Below are positions 1 through 8,846 of a DNA stretch of 32,152 nt, piece by piece. The notes below the pieces were generated by a model. That model was not told the origin of the DNA, did not search any database, and was given only the letters and a program-made list of their open reading frames with translations. Each line of letters starts with the position of its first letter. The first letter of the stretch is position 1. The DNA is from Actinomycetota bacterium (GTDB lineage: Bacteria > Actinomycetota > Nitriliruptoria > Nitriliruptorales > Nitriliruptoraceae), in assembly GCA_018335555.1 (NCBI GenBank), contig JAGXST010000254.1, positions 1 through 32,152 of the forward strand, written 5' to 3'. Position numbers and translations under genes: made by a program.

Positions 1-258
1 CTCGACGTAGCCGGACTCCACGAGCCGCTTCACGTGCCGGCTCGCCGTCGAGACGTCGATCCCGAGCGCGGACGCGAGGTCGGACAGGCGGGCGCCGTCG
101 AGCGCGGCGATGTTGACCAGCGTGACGTACGCGGCGCGTTCGAGGTGCACACCCGCAGCCCGTCGGGTCGCCTCGCCCACGGTCGGCAGGAATGCCCGCC
201 GGATCAGCCGCGTCAGGGCGCGCTCGAGCTCGGTGAAGGGGGCGGGGTCGTCAGGCAT
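1..258 (-). CDS. MarR-family transcriptional regulator, N-terminal part (runs off the left edge)
   Basis: The reverse strand from the ATG at 258 reads without a stop to the window edge, giving 86 residues. The pattern is that of a MarR-type DNA-binding domain: an N-terminal dimerisation helix (FTELERALTRLIRRAF), then a helix-turn-helix in LSDLASALGIDVSTASRHVK at about residues 59-78, then VESGYVE leading into the expected beta-wing. The wing and C-terminal helix are outside the window. The gene is divergent from the FAD oxidoreductase at 531, so it may control itself and that operon, as is common for MarR proteins (family knowledge). A short inverted repeat TTGC-N9-GCAA lies 18-34 bases upstream of its start. 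The ligand cannot be inferred. An ArsR- or Lrp-like winged helix is a less likely reading. Confidence 0.75.
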   Translation of the reverse strand, partial: MPDDPAPFTELERALTRLIRRAFLPTVGEATRRAAGVHLERAAYVTLVNIAALDGARLSDLASALGIDVSTASRHVKRLVESGYVE

Positions 259-275
259 GGCACGAACGTACAAGA

Positions 276-292
276 TTGCTTGGTGACTGCAA
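276..292. promoter_or_regulatory. Candidate operator TTGC-N9-GCAA upstream of the marR-like gene
   Basis: The sequence TTGCTTGGTGACTGCAA has 4-bp inverted arms around a 9-base centre. It lies just upstream of the leftward regulator. On the reverse strand TTGCAG, 16 bases, then TACGTT could serve as -35 and -10, which would place this repeat inside the promoter. The arms are short, so chance occurrence is possible. Confidence 0.3.
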
Positions 293-387
293 CCATTGTG
301 CGCGCCGGTGTCGGATCCCGCGCCCCGGCGCGGCCCCGATCCGGCGCTCGGTGCGCTGGCACGCGAGCCCGCCAAGTCCGTACCAAG

Positions 388-416
388 CCGTAATTGCGTC
401 ACGTTACGGCCTGTAA
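388..416. promoter_or_regulatory. Candidate operator cluster with TTAC-N5-GTAA motif upstream of the oxidoreductase/peptide operon
   Basis: CCGTAA (388-393) and TTACGG (404-409) form a perfect 6-bp inverted repeat with a 10-base spacer. TTAC (404-407) also pairs with GTAA (413-416) across a 5-base centre, GGCCT. The same TTAC-N5-GTAA arrangement recurs at 21544-21556, with weaker copies at 10605-10617 and 20098-20110, all between genes. The block lies 115-143 bases upstream of the ATG at 531. It could be a regulator site; which protein binds it is not known. Confidence 0.45.
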
Positions 417-478
417 AGCACCGCGGAACGTGTTGACACAGTGGGTCTGTTGCCGTCCCTCCTACCTCCATAGTCTCC

Positions 479-512
479 GAGTCCGGACAGCGTCCGTAAG
501 GACGCCTGACTC
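479..512 (+). promoter_or_regulatory. Two-tier stem-loop in the leader before the first operon
   Basis: GAGTC (479-483) pairs with GACTC (508-512), and GCGTCC (490-495) pairs with GGACGC (500-505). The closing loop is GUAA, a GNRA-type tetraloop. An asymmetric internal loop (6 and 2 bases) separates the stems. The ribosome binding site AGGAG (518-522) follows directly. It would be a transcribed leader structure if the promoter lies further upstream. It matches no riboswitch class I recognise. Confidence 0.4.
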
Positions 513-530
513 CCGGCAGGAGCTTGGCTG

Positions 531-1958
531 ATGTCGATGCGGACAGCGCGGGATCTGAACACGGACGGCTCGGGCCGCCCGTATGCGGACGTCAGCTACT
601 GGCTCGAGGACATGTCGCCACTGGCGCCGCGCTCAGAGCTCGTCGGGGAGGTCGATGCGGACGTCGCCATTCTCGGAGCCGGCTACACCGGGCTCTGGAC
701 CGCCTACTACCTGCTGCAGCGTGAGCCATCGCTCCGGGTCGTCGTCCTCGAGGCGGAGGTGGCCGGCTACGGAGCGTCGGGTCGCAACGGCGGCTGGTGC
801 AATTCGTCGATGATGGGCGTCTCCGTTGGCGAGATGCGGTCCCGCTTCGGGCCACAGCGGACACTGGAGATGTTCCGTGAACTGCGTCACACGGTGGAGG
901 AGGTCGGGCGCGTCTGCGAGACCGAGGGCATCGACGTCGCCTGGCGCAAGGCCGGGGTGCTGCGCGTAGCCGTCGGGGCCCACGAGGTCCCGACACTCGA
1001 GTCCCGCTGGGCGACGTTGCAGGAGCTGGGACTGGACGAGGGCTGCGAGCGCCTCGACACCGCGCAACTGCGTGACCGGGTGCGGTTGGCGGGTGGCCAG
1101 GGAGCCGTGTTCGACCCCCACGTCGCGTTCCACCACCCCGCCAGGCTCGTCCGCGGGCTGGCCGAGCGGGTGGAGTCGGCCGGCGGGACCATCTTCGAGC
1201 ACAGCCCGGTGACGAAGTACACGCTCGGTGCATCGCCGACGTTCACGACGGAACGTGGGACCGTCCGGGCAACCACGCTGGTGTTCGCGGGCGAGGCGTT
1301 CATGACCAGCCTTCCGCGGTTTCGGCGGTCCATGATCCCGGTGTACTCCCTGATCGCGCTGACCGAGCCGCTGAGCGAGGCCCAATGGGACGAGATCGGC
1401 TGGGCACAGGGGGAATGCCTCTCCTCGCACTCGCTGACCGTCGACTACGTCTCGAGAACGCACGACGGCCGGGTCCTGTTCGGTGGTCGCGGCGCGCCCT
1501 ATCACTTCGGGTCGAGCGTCGCGGCGGACTACGACCGGGATGCCGACACGCACGCAGCGTTGCGTCGCCGACTTCGACAGTGGTTCCCGGTCCTGCGTGA
1601 CACCAAGATCACGCATGAGTGGGGCGGCCCCCTCGGTGTCACCCGCGACTGGATGCCCACGCTGGTGCACGATCCGAAGCAAGGCTTCGCGACCTGCCAC
1701 GGGTACGCGGGCCAAGGCGTCGCGCCGAGCAACCTGGCCGGCCGCACGCTCGCTGACCTGATCACCGAGCGGACCGACTCGCCGCTCCTCCAACTTCCCC
1801 ATGCGCAGCGACGTGCCCGCAAGTGGGAACCCGAGCCGCTGCGGTGGCTCGGCATCCGGACGGTGCAGCGCGGCCTTGCGCGCATCGACAAGAAGTCGGA
1901 GGCGACGGGAGTGCCTCCGAGCGGCAAGAGCCTCAGCGAGCGTCTGTCGCGGCACTGA
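531..1958 (+). CDS. FAD-dependent amine/amino-acid oxidoreductase (DAO family, gamma-glutamylputrescine oxidase-like)
   Basis: This 475-residue protein belongs to the D-amino-acid-oxidase (DAO) superfamily. The dinucleotide-binding motif GAGYTG is at residues 49-54, after the short N-terminal extension YADVSYWLED that is typical of the PuuB/OrdL-like branch. ASGRNGGW near residue 84 is the conserved flavin-contact loop of that branch, and the C-terminal GYAGQGVAPSNLAGR matches its second FAD-binding stretch. Such enzymes oxidise a C-N bond in amino acids, gamma-glutamylated amines or opine-like compounds, passing electrons to oxygen or an acceptor. The ATG at 531 is chosen because AGGAG lies 8 bases upstream. 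It opens the peptide-transport operon, so its substrate is probably something imported or released by those products. The exact substrate is not deducible. Confidence 0.85.
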   Translation: MSMRTARDLNTDGSGRPYADVSYWLEDMSPLAPRSELVGEVDADVAILGAGYTGLWTAYYLLQREPSLRVVVLEAEVAGYGASGRNGGWCNSSMMGVSVGEMRSRFGPQRTLEMFRELRHTVEEVGRVCETEGIDVAWRKAGVLRVAVGAHEVPTLESRWATLQELGLDEGCERLDTAQLRDRVRLAGGQGAVFDPHVAFHHPARLVRGLAERVESAGGTIFEHSPVTKYTLGASPTFTTERGTVRATTLVFAGEAFMTSLPRFRRSMIPVYSLIALTEPLSEAQWDEIGWAQGECLSSHSLTVDYVSRTHDGRVLFGGRGAPYHFGSSVAADYDRDADTHAALRRRLRQWFPVLRDTKITHEWGGPLGVTRDWMPTLVHDPKQGFATCHGYAGQGVAPSNLAGRTLADLITERTDSPLLQLPHAQRRARKWEPEPLRWLGIRTVQRGLARIDKKSEATGVPPSGKSLSERLSRH

Positions 1959-2062
1959 CCGCGAGCAGACGACGTCCGGCCTTGACGAAGGAGACAGGGA
2001 GCGCAACAGCTTGGCGGTCCGACCAGGAGCACGTTCACCGGGAGCACGAAGGAGGCCATTCA

Positions 2063-3703
2063 ATGGCGAGCACGACGAAGAGGTGGGGGCGAGCAGGTAC
2101 GCCGCGGCGGGGTGCGGTCACGGCAACCGTGATCGCATTCGCACTGGCGCTGGCCGCATGCGGCGGCGGCGGGGACGAACCGGAGGCAGATCCGGCGGCA
2201 GGTGACCAACCCGCCGGCGAGGAGCCCGAAGACGAGGGAGCCGACGAGGGATCTGGCGAACCCGTCATCATCACCATCGCACAGGGCGTCGACACGGAAT
2301 CGGGCGACGCAGCCAACCTGAACGCGACGCCGTCGATCAACATCGGCTACGCGATCTACGACCGGCTGCTGTCACGGGACGCGGACGGGGTCTTGGGCCC
2401 GGCGTTGGCGACCGAGTGGTCGCAGGTGGACGATTCGACCTGGGAGTTCAAGCTCCGCGACGACGTGCTCTTCCACGACGGCACCCCGCTCACGGCGGAT
2501 GATGTCGTCTTCACGTTCGAGCGTCTCCTCAACGGCGAGTACGGCGCGACCAACAACATCACGCCCATCAACGCTGCCGAGAAGGTCGACGACTACACGG
2601 TCCGCCTGACCACCGACGGTCCGTACGCACCGACCCCGGCGCGAACCATGTTCGCCAGCATCGTGCCCAAGCACTATGTCGAGGAGGTCGGTGACGAGGA
2701 GTTCAACCTCAACCCGATGGGAAGCGGACCCTTCAAGTTCGTCGAGTGGGAACGCGACTCACGGTTCGTGGTCGAGCGCTTCGACGACTACTGGGGTGGC
2801 CCGGCGGCGGCCGATCAGATCGTCTACCGCCCGATCTCGGAGACGTCGTCGCGCATCGCGGCGCTGCGTACCGGCGAGGTCGACATCATCGTCAACGTCC
2901 CGCCGGACCTCGTGCAGTCGATCGACGACGATCCGTGCTGCGTCATGAAGCCGGTGCCGAGCATCCGGACCATGTTCGTCGGTATGAACACCAACGTGCC
3001 CCCGTTGGACAACGTGCTCGTCCGCCAGGCCCTCAACTACGCCATCGACAAGGACCTGCTCATCGAGACGGTCATGGGTGGACTCGCCTACAAGCATGAC
3101 GGTCAGAGCCTGCTGTTCGGTCCCCAGGTGTACGGTTTCGGCGCGGGTGAACCGATCGAGGACTACCCGTACGACCCGGACCGGGCACGGGAATTGCTCG
3201 CCGAGGCGGGGTACCCGGACGGGCTGAGCGTCGAGTTCGAGGCTCCGCGCGGCCGCTACCTCAACGACGCGGAACTCTCGGAAGCCATCGCCGGCATGCT
3301 CAGCGAGGTCGGGGTCCAGACGAACCTGACCATCTCCGAGTGGGGGACGTTCTGGCCGAAGACGGTCGAGGGCAACCAGCAGGGCCTGTGGTTCCTGGGT
3401 CTGGGCAACACGCTCAACGACGCTGAGTACTACTACACCCTGTACCTGTCGTCCGACGGCCGCGGCTACTACGCGACCGATCACATGGACGAACGGATCC
3501 GCCAGCAGTACGCCATCCTCGATGAGGCCGAGCGTGAAGCCACCCTCCACGACATCCACAAGACCTTCGTCGAGGAGGAGGTGCCCTGGATCTTCCTGTG
3601 GGACCAGGCGGACCTCTACGCGACCGGAGCGAACATCACCGGCTGGGAACCCCGCGCCGACGAGCGCATCGACATCATGACGGTGACCCGCAGCGACGGC
3701 TGA
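2063..3703 (+). CDS. Peptide ABC transporter substrate-binding lipoprotein (family 5, DppA/OppA-like)
   Basis: The product has 546 residues. It starts with basic residues, a hydrophobic stretch and a lipobox LAAC with the lipidated cysteine at position 33, followed by Gly and a long acidic Glu/Asp/Ala linker to about residue 70. This predicts a membrane-anchored extracytoplasmic lipoprotein. The remainder has the family-5 binding-protein signatures: LATEWSQVDDSTWEFKLRDD, then FHDGTPLTADDVVFTFERL, NPMGSGPFKFVEW and the late RQALNYAIDK. The ATG at 2063 is chosen because GAAGGAGG lies just upstream and the signal peptide begins there; an open frame extends upstream but lacks such features. It is followed by a strong 15-bp hairpin, then the dipeptidase and both permeases. 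Family members bind di- or oligopeptides, nickel or opines; the ligand here is unknown. Confidence 0.93.
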   Translation: MASTTKRWGRAGTPRRGAVTATVIAFALALAACGGGGDEPEADPAAGDQPAGEEPEDEGADEGSGEPVIITIAQGVDTESGDAANLNATPSINIGYAIYDRLLSRDADGVLGPALATEWSQVDDSTWEFKLRDDVLFHDGTPLTADDVVFTFERLLNGEYGATNNITPINAAEKVDDYTVRLTTDGPYAPTPARTMFASIVPKHYVEEVGDEEFNLNPMGSGPFKFVEWERDSRFVVERFDDYWGGPAAADQIVYRPISETSSRIAALRTGEVDIIVNVPPDLVQSIDDDPCCVMKPVPSIRTMFVGMNTNVPPLDNVLVRQALNYAIDKDLLIETVMGGLAYKHDGQSLLFGPQVYGFGAGEPIEDYPYDPDRARELLAEAGYPDGLSVEFEAPRGRYLNDAELSEAIAGMLSEVGVQTNLTISEWGTFWPKTVEGNQQGLWFLGLGNTLNDAEYYYTLYLSSDGRGYYATDHMDERIRQQYAILDEAEREATLHDIHKTFVEEEVPWIFLWDQADLYATGANITGWEPRADERIDIMTVTRSDG

Positions 3704-3712
3704 GGCCAGCTC

Positions 3713-3746
3713 TCGCCGGCAGGGGCCGACAGGCCCCTGCCGGCGA
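3713..3746 (+). terminator. Strong 15-bp hairpin between the binding-protein gene and the downstream operon genes
   Basis: Positions 3713-3727 are perfectly complementary to 3732-3746 with a GACA loop. The stem is GC-rich, has no following T-run, and starts 10 bases after the stop codon. Hairpins at this place in ABC operons often act as partial terminators or block 3' exonucleases, leaving more binding protein than permease (family knowledge). Its role here is inferred. Confidence 0.65.
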
Positions 3747-3798
3747 AACAGGTCACGATTCGGCGTCAGGCTTCGCAGAGCCGACCAAAGGGAGCAAG

Positions 3799-4809
3799 AT
3801 GGAAACCGAGATCTCGGACACGGCGGCAAGACTCCACGAGGAGTCGATCGTCATCGACGGCCTGGTCGGCTCGATGATGAACCTCGACCCGGTCATGGAC
3901 GGTGGGCTGACCGCCGGCAACATCACCCTCGCGAGCTCGTCGACGCAGGACTTCCTTCCCGTACTGCGCTCGGCCATGGAGTACCACGACCTGGCGCGGG
4001 TCGACGACCGTGCCGTCATGGTCCATGTCGCCGAGGACATCGTGCGGGCCAAGGAGGCGGGCAAAGCCGGCTTCATTCTCGGCGTGCAGGGGTGCGACTT
4101 CCTGGGCCGCGATCTCGACAACATCTGGATCGCCCAGCGTTGCGGCCTGCGCATCATGCAGCCCACCTACAACGAGGAAAACCTGCTCGGGTACGGCTGC
4201 CTGGAGAAGACCGATCACGGGCTGAAGGCGTATGGGCGCATCGTGATCCGCGAGTTCAACCGTCTCAACATGCTGGTCGACGTGGCACACGTCGGGCAGC
4301 AGACGGCGCTCGACTGCACCGAGGCCAGTGCGACCCCGACGATCCTGTCCCACTGCAACACGCGGGCGCTCAACGACAACCCGAGGTGTGTCTCCGACGA
4401 GTTGATCAAGGAAGTCGGCGCAGCGGGCGGCGTCGTTGGCATCTCCACCTACTCCAGTTTCGCCGAGACCACCTACGACCAGCGACCGACCGTCGAGGAC
4501 GTCCTTCGGCACATCTCGCATGCCATCGACCTCGTCGGCGTCGACCACGTGGGTATCGGCACGGACTGCTTCGAGGCGCGGTCACCGGTCAGCTTCGAAC
4601 GCGCCATGGTCCGCAAGTACCCGGAGGTGTTGCGCACCTACATGACCGCCGAGAGCCGTCACGCCATCGGCATGGGCTCCAGCCGCAGCCTCCCGAAGCT
4701 GACCCAGGGGATGCTCGATCTCGGGATGCCCGAGGACGACATCCGAAAGGTGCTCGGGCTGAACTTCCTGCGCGTCTTCACCGAGGTCTTCGGTGAGGCC
4801 CGTACATGA
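3799..4809 (+). CDS. M19 (renal/membrane dipeptidase) family protein with altered metal site
   Basis: The 336-residue product follows the M19 peptidase fold: GLRIMQPTYNEENLLGYG (residues 116-133), FNRLNMLVDVAHVG with His164, TILSHCNTRAL with His185, and HVGIGTDCFE with Asp256. M19 enzymes hydrolyse dipeptides, often accepting a D-residue at the second position. Two usual zinc-ligand sites are changed. The N-terminal HxD (normally DGHND) reads DGLVG, giving Leu22 and Gly24. The bridging Glu, normally in a GxEG context, is Gln97 (GVQGC). One metal site should therefore be lost while His164 and His185 remain. From memory a subfamily shares this pattern, so it may be a coherent variant. ATG 3799 follows a GGGAGCAAG Shine-Dalgarno-like stretch. 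It overlaps the next permease by 4 bases (ATGA). Catalysis on ordinary dipeptides is uncertain. Confidence 0.82.
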   Translation: METEISDTAARLHEESIVIDGLVGSMMNLDPVMDGGLTAGNITLASSSTQDFLPVLRSAMEYHDLARVDDRAVMVHVAEDIVRAKEAGKAGFILGVQGCDFLGRDLDNIWIAQRCGLRIMQPTYNEENLLGYGCLEKTDHGLKAYGRIVIREFNRLNMLVDVAHVGQQTALDCTEASATPTILSHCNTRALNDNPRCVSDELIKEVGAAGGVVGISTYSSFAETTYDQRPTVEDVLRHISHAIDLVGVDHVGIGTDCFEARSPVSFERAMVRKYPEVLRTYMTAESRHAIGMGSSRSLPKLTQGMLDLGMPEDDIRKVLGLNFLRVFTEVFGEART

Positions 4810-5786
4810 GTGACGTGACGGCCAAGCGGCCCTGGACCCTCGCCAGGGTCACGGCCTCACCCGGGCTGCGGTTCGCCATCCAGCGGGTCGGTTACGGGGT
4901 CCTGGTGATGCTGGCCGTCTCGGTGGTCGTCTTCCTGCTCACGTTCCTCACCGGGGACCCGGCCGCCCTGATCCTGCCGCCTGAGGCCACGCCGGCACAG
5001 GTCGAGGCCTTCCGCGTCCAGCGAGGGTTCGATCGTCCCATTCTGGTCCAGTACTGGGACTTCCTGTCGGGCGCGCTGACCCTGGACTTCGGTCGGTCGC
5101 TGATGCAGGGCGAGGACGCCATGCAGATGGTGCTGGCTCGCCTCGCGCCGAGCCTGAAGCTGGCCATGGTCTCGCTGTTCGCCTCGCTGGTGATCGCCAT
5201 CCCGCTCGGGCTCCTCGCAGCCATGAAGCGCGGGACGTGGATCGACCAGGTGTCGCGCATCCTGGCCCTGATCGGACAATGCACCCCGAACTTCTACCTC
5301 GGCATCGTGCTGATTCTCGTCTTCGCCGTTCAGCTGCGACTCCTGCCGGCCACCGGCAGTCCGACGGCACGGGGGTTGGTGCTCCCGGCGATCACCCTCG
5401 GCCTCTACGCCGCCGCCGAGACGATGCGACTGCTGAGATCCAGTCTGCTCGAGGTGTTCGGTGAGGACTACGTGCGCACGGCGCGGGCCAAGGGTCTGTC
5501 GGAGCGGGTGACCATCCTCAAGCACGCGATGAAGAACGCGGCGATCCCTGTCGTGACGGTCATGGGCCTGCAACTGAACACCATGATGGGACGTGCTGTC
5601 GTCACCGAGACGGTCTTCACCTACCCGGGCATGGGCATGTTGGCCTTCCGTGCCATCGCCAACCGCGACTTCATCGTGGTGCAGGCCTTCGTGATCGTCA
5701 TGGCCATGGTCGTGGTGACCCTCAACCTGATCGTCGACCTGCTGTATTCACGCCTCGATCCTCGTATCCAGCTGTCGGGACGCTGA
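4806..5786 (+). CDS. Peptide ABC transporter permease (DppB/OppB family)
   Basis: This 326-residue inner-membrane permease has about six transmembrane helices. The first lies at roughly residues 29-50 (VLVMLAVSVVVFLLTFL). It has the DppB-type periplasmic loop with RVQRGFDRPILVQYWDF, and the cytoplasmic EAA loop RTARAKGLSERVTILKHAMKNA near residue 225, which contacts the ATPase. The C-terminus ends in LDPRIQ, as in the family. The ATG overlaps the dipeptidase stop in ATGA, so translation is coupled, and its own stop overlaps the next start in TGATG. It forms the membrane channel together with the DppC-type subunit downstream. Confidence 0.95.
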   Translation: MSDVTAKRPWTLARVTASPGLRFAIQRVGYGVLVMLAVSVVVFLLTFLTGDPAALILPPEATPAQVEAFRVQRGFDRPILVQYWDFLSGALTLDFGRSLMQGEDAMQMVLARLAPSLKLAMVSLFASLVIAIPLGLLAAMKRGTWIDQVSRILALIGQCTPNFYLGIVLILVFAVQLRLLPATGSPTARGLVLPAITLGLYAAAETMRLLRSSLLEVFGEDYVRTARAKGLSERVTILKHAMKNAAIPVVTVMGLQLNTMMGRAVVTETVFTYPGMGMLAFRAIANRDFIVVQAFVIVMAMVVVTLNLIVDLLYSRLDPRIQLSGR

Positions 5787-6718
5787 TGACCATCGACACC
5801 CCCCCCACGCTCGAGGATGGCCAGGCGCCGCCCGCGACGGTCTCGCGTACCGGTTCCCGATCGAAGATGCGTCAGTTCAGGCGGAACTTCGGTGCCATGT
5901 TCGGACTGACGGTGATCGTCGTCGTCTGTCTGATGGCGTTGTTCGCCCCGTGGGTCGCGCCCTACGATCCCACGGCACAGGTCCTGCTCAACCGCAACAG
6001 GCCCCCGTTCTGGATGGACGGCGGCACCTTCGATCATGTGCTCGGTACGGATCAACTCGGCCGCGACCTGTTCAGCAGGATCGTCTACGGGGCGCGGATC
6101 TCGCTCTTCGTCGGTATCGCGACCGTGCTCATCCAGACGTCCATCGGCGTCACGGTCGGGCTCATCGCCGGCTACCGCCGCGGCTGGGTCGACACCTTGT
6201 TCATGCGTATCGCCGACGTGTGGTTGGCGATCCCGTTCCTGGTCCTGGCCATCGCGGTCGCGGTCATCCTCGGCCCGGGCGTGATGAACACGGTGCTCGT
6301 CCTCGGCCTGGTCGGCTGGGTCACCTACGCCCGGGTCGTCAGGGCGGAGGTGCTCACCGTCCGCGAACGGGACTACGTGCTCGCTGCTCGCAGCATCGGG
6401 ACACCCGCCCTGCGGATCGTCCGGCAGCACATCGTCCCCAACGTCATGGCCTCCGTGCTCGTCGTCGGAACGCTGCAGATCTCACGCATGATCATCGCCG
6501 AGGCCTCCCTGAGCTTCCTCGGCCTCGGCGTCCAGCCACCGAACCCCGCATGGGGCAGCATGATCTCCGAGGGTCGCGACCGCCTCGGCCAGCAGTGGTG
6601 GCTGGCGACCATGCCCGGCCTCGCCCTGATGCTGACCACGCTCGGCATCAACCTGCTCGGGGACTCGATGCGTGACATCCTCGACCCCAAGCTCGGACCG
6701 AAGGAGGGCGGCGCGTGA
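5786..6718 (+). CDS. Peptide ABC transporter permease (DppC/OppC family)
   Basis: The product has 310 residues. A cytoplasmic N-terminus with [10 protein letters not shown] is followed by the first helix, then the typical DppC segment [26 protein letters not shown] at about residues 84-109. Further helices and the EAA loop [20 protein letters not shown] (about residues 202-221) follow. The end, [12 protein letters not shown], is the family hallmark. The start ATG overlaps the previous stop by one base (TGATG), and the stop overlaps the GTG of the first ATPase gene (GTGA). It is the second half of the transmembrane channel. Confidence 0.95.
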   Translation: MTIDTPPTLEDGQAPPATVSRTGSRSKMRQFRRNFGAMFGLTVIVVVCLMALFAPWVAPYDPTAQVLLNRNRPPFWMDGGTFDHVLGTDQLGRDLFSRIVYGARISLFVGIATVLIQTSIGVTVGLIAGYRRGWVDTLFMRIADVWLAIPFLVLAIAVAVILGPGVMNTVLVLGLVGWVTYARVVRAEVLTVRERDYVLAARSIGTPALRIVRQHIVPNVMASVLVVGTLQISRMIIAEASLSFLGLGVQPPNPAWGSMISEGRDRLGQQWWLATMPGLALMLTTLGINLLGDSMRDILDPKLGPKEGGA

Positions 6719-7803
6719 GCCATTTCGTGCAGGACTCGGCAGCGCCGGGCCGTGGCGACGCCGCTCTCAGCATCGAGGACCTGACGGTCGAGTTCCGTAC
6801 CCCGGAGGGGACCCTGCGCGCCGTGGACGGCGTCTCCTACGAGGTCGGCCGCGGCGAGGTGCTCGGCGTCGTCGGCGAGTCGGGGTCGGGCAAGTCCGTC
6901 ACCGCCATGTCGGTGCTGGGCCTGTTGCCCATGCCGCCGGCGCGCGTGAGGTCCGGACGCATCATGTTCGAGGGGGAGGATCTGCTGCGTGTCGGACGAC
7001 GCCGGCTTCGCGAGATCCGCGGCGGGCGCATCGCCATGGTCTTCCAGGACCCGATGACCGCGCTGAACCCGGTCTTCCGTGTCGGGGACCAGCTCGGCGA
7101 GGCTATCCGGAAGCACAACCCCGACTTCAGCCGCAGCGATGCCCGGCGGCGCGCCATCGATCTGCTCGAGATGGTCGGCATCCCGTTCCCGGCCCAGCGC
7201 TATCGGCAGTATCCGCACCAGTACTCGGGCGGGATGCGCCAGCGCGTCATGATCGCGATGGCGATCGCCAACAAGCCCAGTGTCCTGATCGCCGACGAGC
7301 CGACGACCGCGCTCGACGTGACCATCCAGGCCCAGGTGCTCGACGTCCTGAAGCTGGCCAAGGAGGAGACCGGCGCCGCCACGATCCTGATCAGTCACGA
7401 CCTCGGATTGATCGCCGAAATGGCCGACCGGGTCGCGGTCATGTACGCCGGCCGCCTGGTCGAGTCGGCGGCGGTGCGCGACCTGTTCGCCCAGCCGCGG
7501 CATCCGTACACGCAGGGCCTGATCAAGAGCGTTCCGAGCCTGTCGGCCGAGATCCAGGCACTCACACCCATCGAAGGGCAGCCGCCGGATCTGATGCACC
7601 CACCCTCGGGGTGTCGATTCCATCCCCGCTGCGCGTTGCGCCAGGGCCGTTCCGTCTGCGCGACCGATCAGCCGCCCTTCGAGCAGATCGCGACTGGCCG
7701 GTGGTCCGCCTGCCACTTCCACGAGGAGATGACCGGGGTGGACGGCGGCGTCCGGGAGCGGGAAGTCGACAACGCGGGCAGCGGCGGCGGGGGTGTCACG
7801 TGA
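6715..7803 (+). CDS. Peptide ABC transporter ATP-binding protein (DppD/OppD family)
   Basis: The 362-residue ATPase carries Walker A GESGSGKS (about residues 57-64), the Q-loop in [12 protein letters not shown], the ABC signature YSGGMRQRV, and Walker [14 protein letters not shown] followed by the H-loop in ILISHDLG. The C-terminal extension [12 protein letters not shown] followed by [11 protein letters not shown] is the oligopeptide-transporter tail. Its cysteines are often linked to an iron-sulfur cluster in the family. GTG is the start; it overlaps the DppC stop in GTGA, and no better start fits the N-terminal alignment. It energises transport with the following ATPase as a heterodimer. 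Confidence 0.95.
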   Translation: MSHFVQDSAAPGRGDAALSIEDLTVEFRTPEGTLRAVDGVSYEVGRGEVLGVVGESGSGKSVTAMSVLGLLPMPPARVRSGRIMFEGEDLLRVGRRRLREIRGGRIAMVFQDPMTALNPVFRVGDQLGEAIRKHNPDFSRSDARRRAIDLLEMVGIPFPAQRYRQYPHQYSGGMRQRVMIAMAIANKPSVLIADEPTTALDVTIQAQVLDVLKLAKEETGAATILISHDLGLIAEMADRVAVMYAGRLVESAAVRDLFAQPRHPYTQGLIKSVPSLSAEIQALTPIEGQPPDLMHPPSGCRFHPRCALRQGRSVCATDQPPFEQIATGRWSACHFHEEMTGVDGGVREREVDNAGSGGGGVT

Positions 7804-8828
7804 GGGGCAGTAGGCGGCGTCAACCAGATCCCGTCCAGAACTCCGAGCACGGCACGGAGATCCTGCGCGTGGAAGGGCTCACCAAGCACTTCCCCATGGG
7901 ACACGGCGAGTTCGTTCACGCCGTCGACGATGTCAGTCTGTCCGTGTCTGCGGGCGAGACCCTCGGTCTGGTCGGAGAGACCGGATCGGGCAAGAGCACC
8001 GTCGGTCGTACGATTCTGCGGCTCTACGAGCCGACCGCGGGCAAGATCTTCTTCCTGGGACAAGAGATCAGTCAGCTCAAGGATCGCGCGCTGTTCCCGA
8101 TCCGCCGCCAGATGCAGATGGTCTTCCAGGACCCGTACGCATCGCTCAATCCGCGCATGACCGTCCGTGAGATCATCGCCGAGCCCCTCGAGGTCCACGG
8201 CCTGTTCCACGAAGAGGGCGGGGGCCGGCGCGTCGACGAGCTGCTCGAGATCGTCGGACTCAACAGCGAGCACGCCAAGCGGTACCCACACGAGTTCTCC
8301 GGTGGGCAGCGCCAGCGTGTCGGCATCGCCCGGGCGCTCGCCCTGCGGCCGCGGCTGCTGGTGCTCGACGAGCCCGTGTCCGCGCTCGACGTGTCGATCC
8401 AGGCCCAGATCGTCAACCTGCTCGAGCAACTGCAGGACGAGTTCAACCTGGCCTATCTCTTCATCGCCCACGATCTCGCCGTGATCCGACACATCTGCGA
8501 CCGTGTGGCCGTCATGTACCTCGGGCAGATCGTCGAGACCGGGACCCGGGACGAGGTCTACCGCGAGACCGCGCACCCGTACACGCAGGCGCTGCTCTCC
8601 GCGGTACCCATTCCCGAACCCGAACTACGTGACGAGCGGGCCCGGATCGTGCTCCAGGGCGACCTGCCGTCGCCGATCCATCCGCCCTCGGGCTGTCGCT
8701 TCCGGACGCGTTGCTGGAAGGCCGATGAGCGCTGCGCGGTCGAGGAACCGCGGATCGTGACACCCCTGGGGACACACGGTGCCGCGTGCCATTACGCTGA
8801 GAGCCGGGACATGCTCGCCCGACCCTGA
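7800..8828 (+). CDS. Peptide ABC transporter ATP-binding protein (DppF/OppF family)
   Basis: The 342-residue ATPase starts at a GTG that overlaps the stop of the preceding ATPase (GTGA). The frame is open far upstream, but that part is antisense-like noise across the previous gene. It has Walker [11 protein letters not shown]-loop [16 protein letters not shown], signature [15 protein letters not shown], Walker [15 protein letters not shown] and H-loop FIAHDL. The OppF-type tail runs from [16 protein letters not shown] to [12 protein letters not shown], with a further cysteine near the end. It completes a full five-component importer. The next gene, the PucR regulator, starts within about 20 bases. 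Confidence 0.94.
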   Translation: MRGSRRRQPDPVQNSEHGTEILRVEGLTKHFPMGHGEFVHAVDDVSLSVSAGETLGLVGETGSGKSTVGRTILRLYEPTAGKIFFLGQEISQLKDRALFPIRRQMQMVFQDPYASLNPRMTVREIIAEPLEVHGLFHEEGGGRRVDELLEIVGLNSEHAKRYPHEFSGGQRQRVGIARALALRPRLLVLDEPVSALDVSIQAQIVNLLEQLQDEFNLAYLFIAHDLAVIRHICDRVAVMYLGQIVETGTRDEVYRETAHPYTQALLSAVPIPEPELRDERARIVLQGDLPSPIHPPSGCRFRTRCWKADERCAVEEPRIVTPLGTHGAACHYAESRDMLARP

Positions 8829-8846
8829 CGGCTCGTGGGAGGCCAG

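Noticed and set aside
433-438. TTGACA as -35 box of the first operon
   Set aside because: No acceptable -10 box follows at 16-19 bases. A promoter is likely in this region but cannot be placed.
479-512. Known riboswitch (for example glycine or SAM class)
   Set aside because: The element is too short and lacks the conserved cores of classes I know; it is reported only as a structured leader.
633-2063. Long leftward frame opposite the FAD oxidoreductase
   Set aside because: It is an antisense shadow of high-GC coding sequence: rich in Arg, Ala, His and Pro with no domain, whereas the forward frame has a full flavoprotein pattern.
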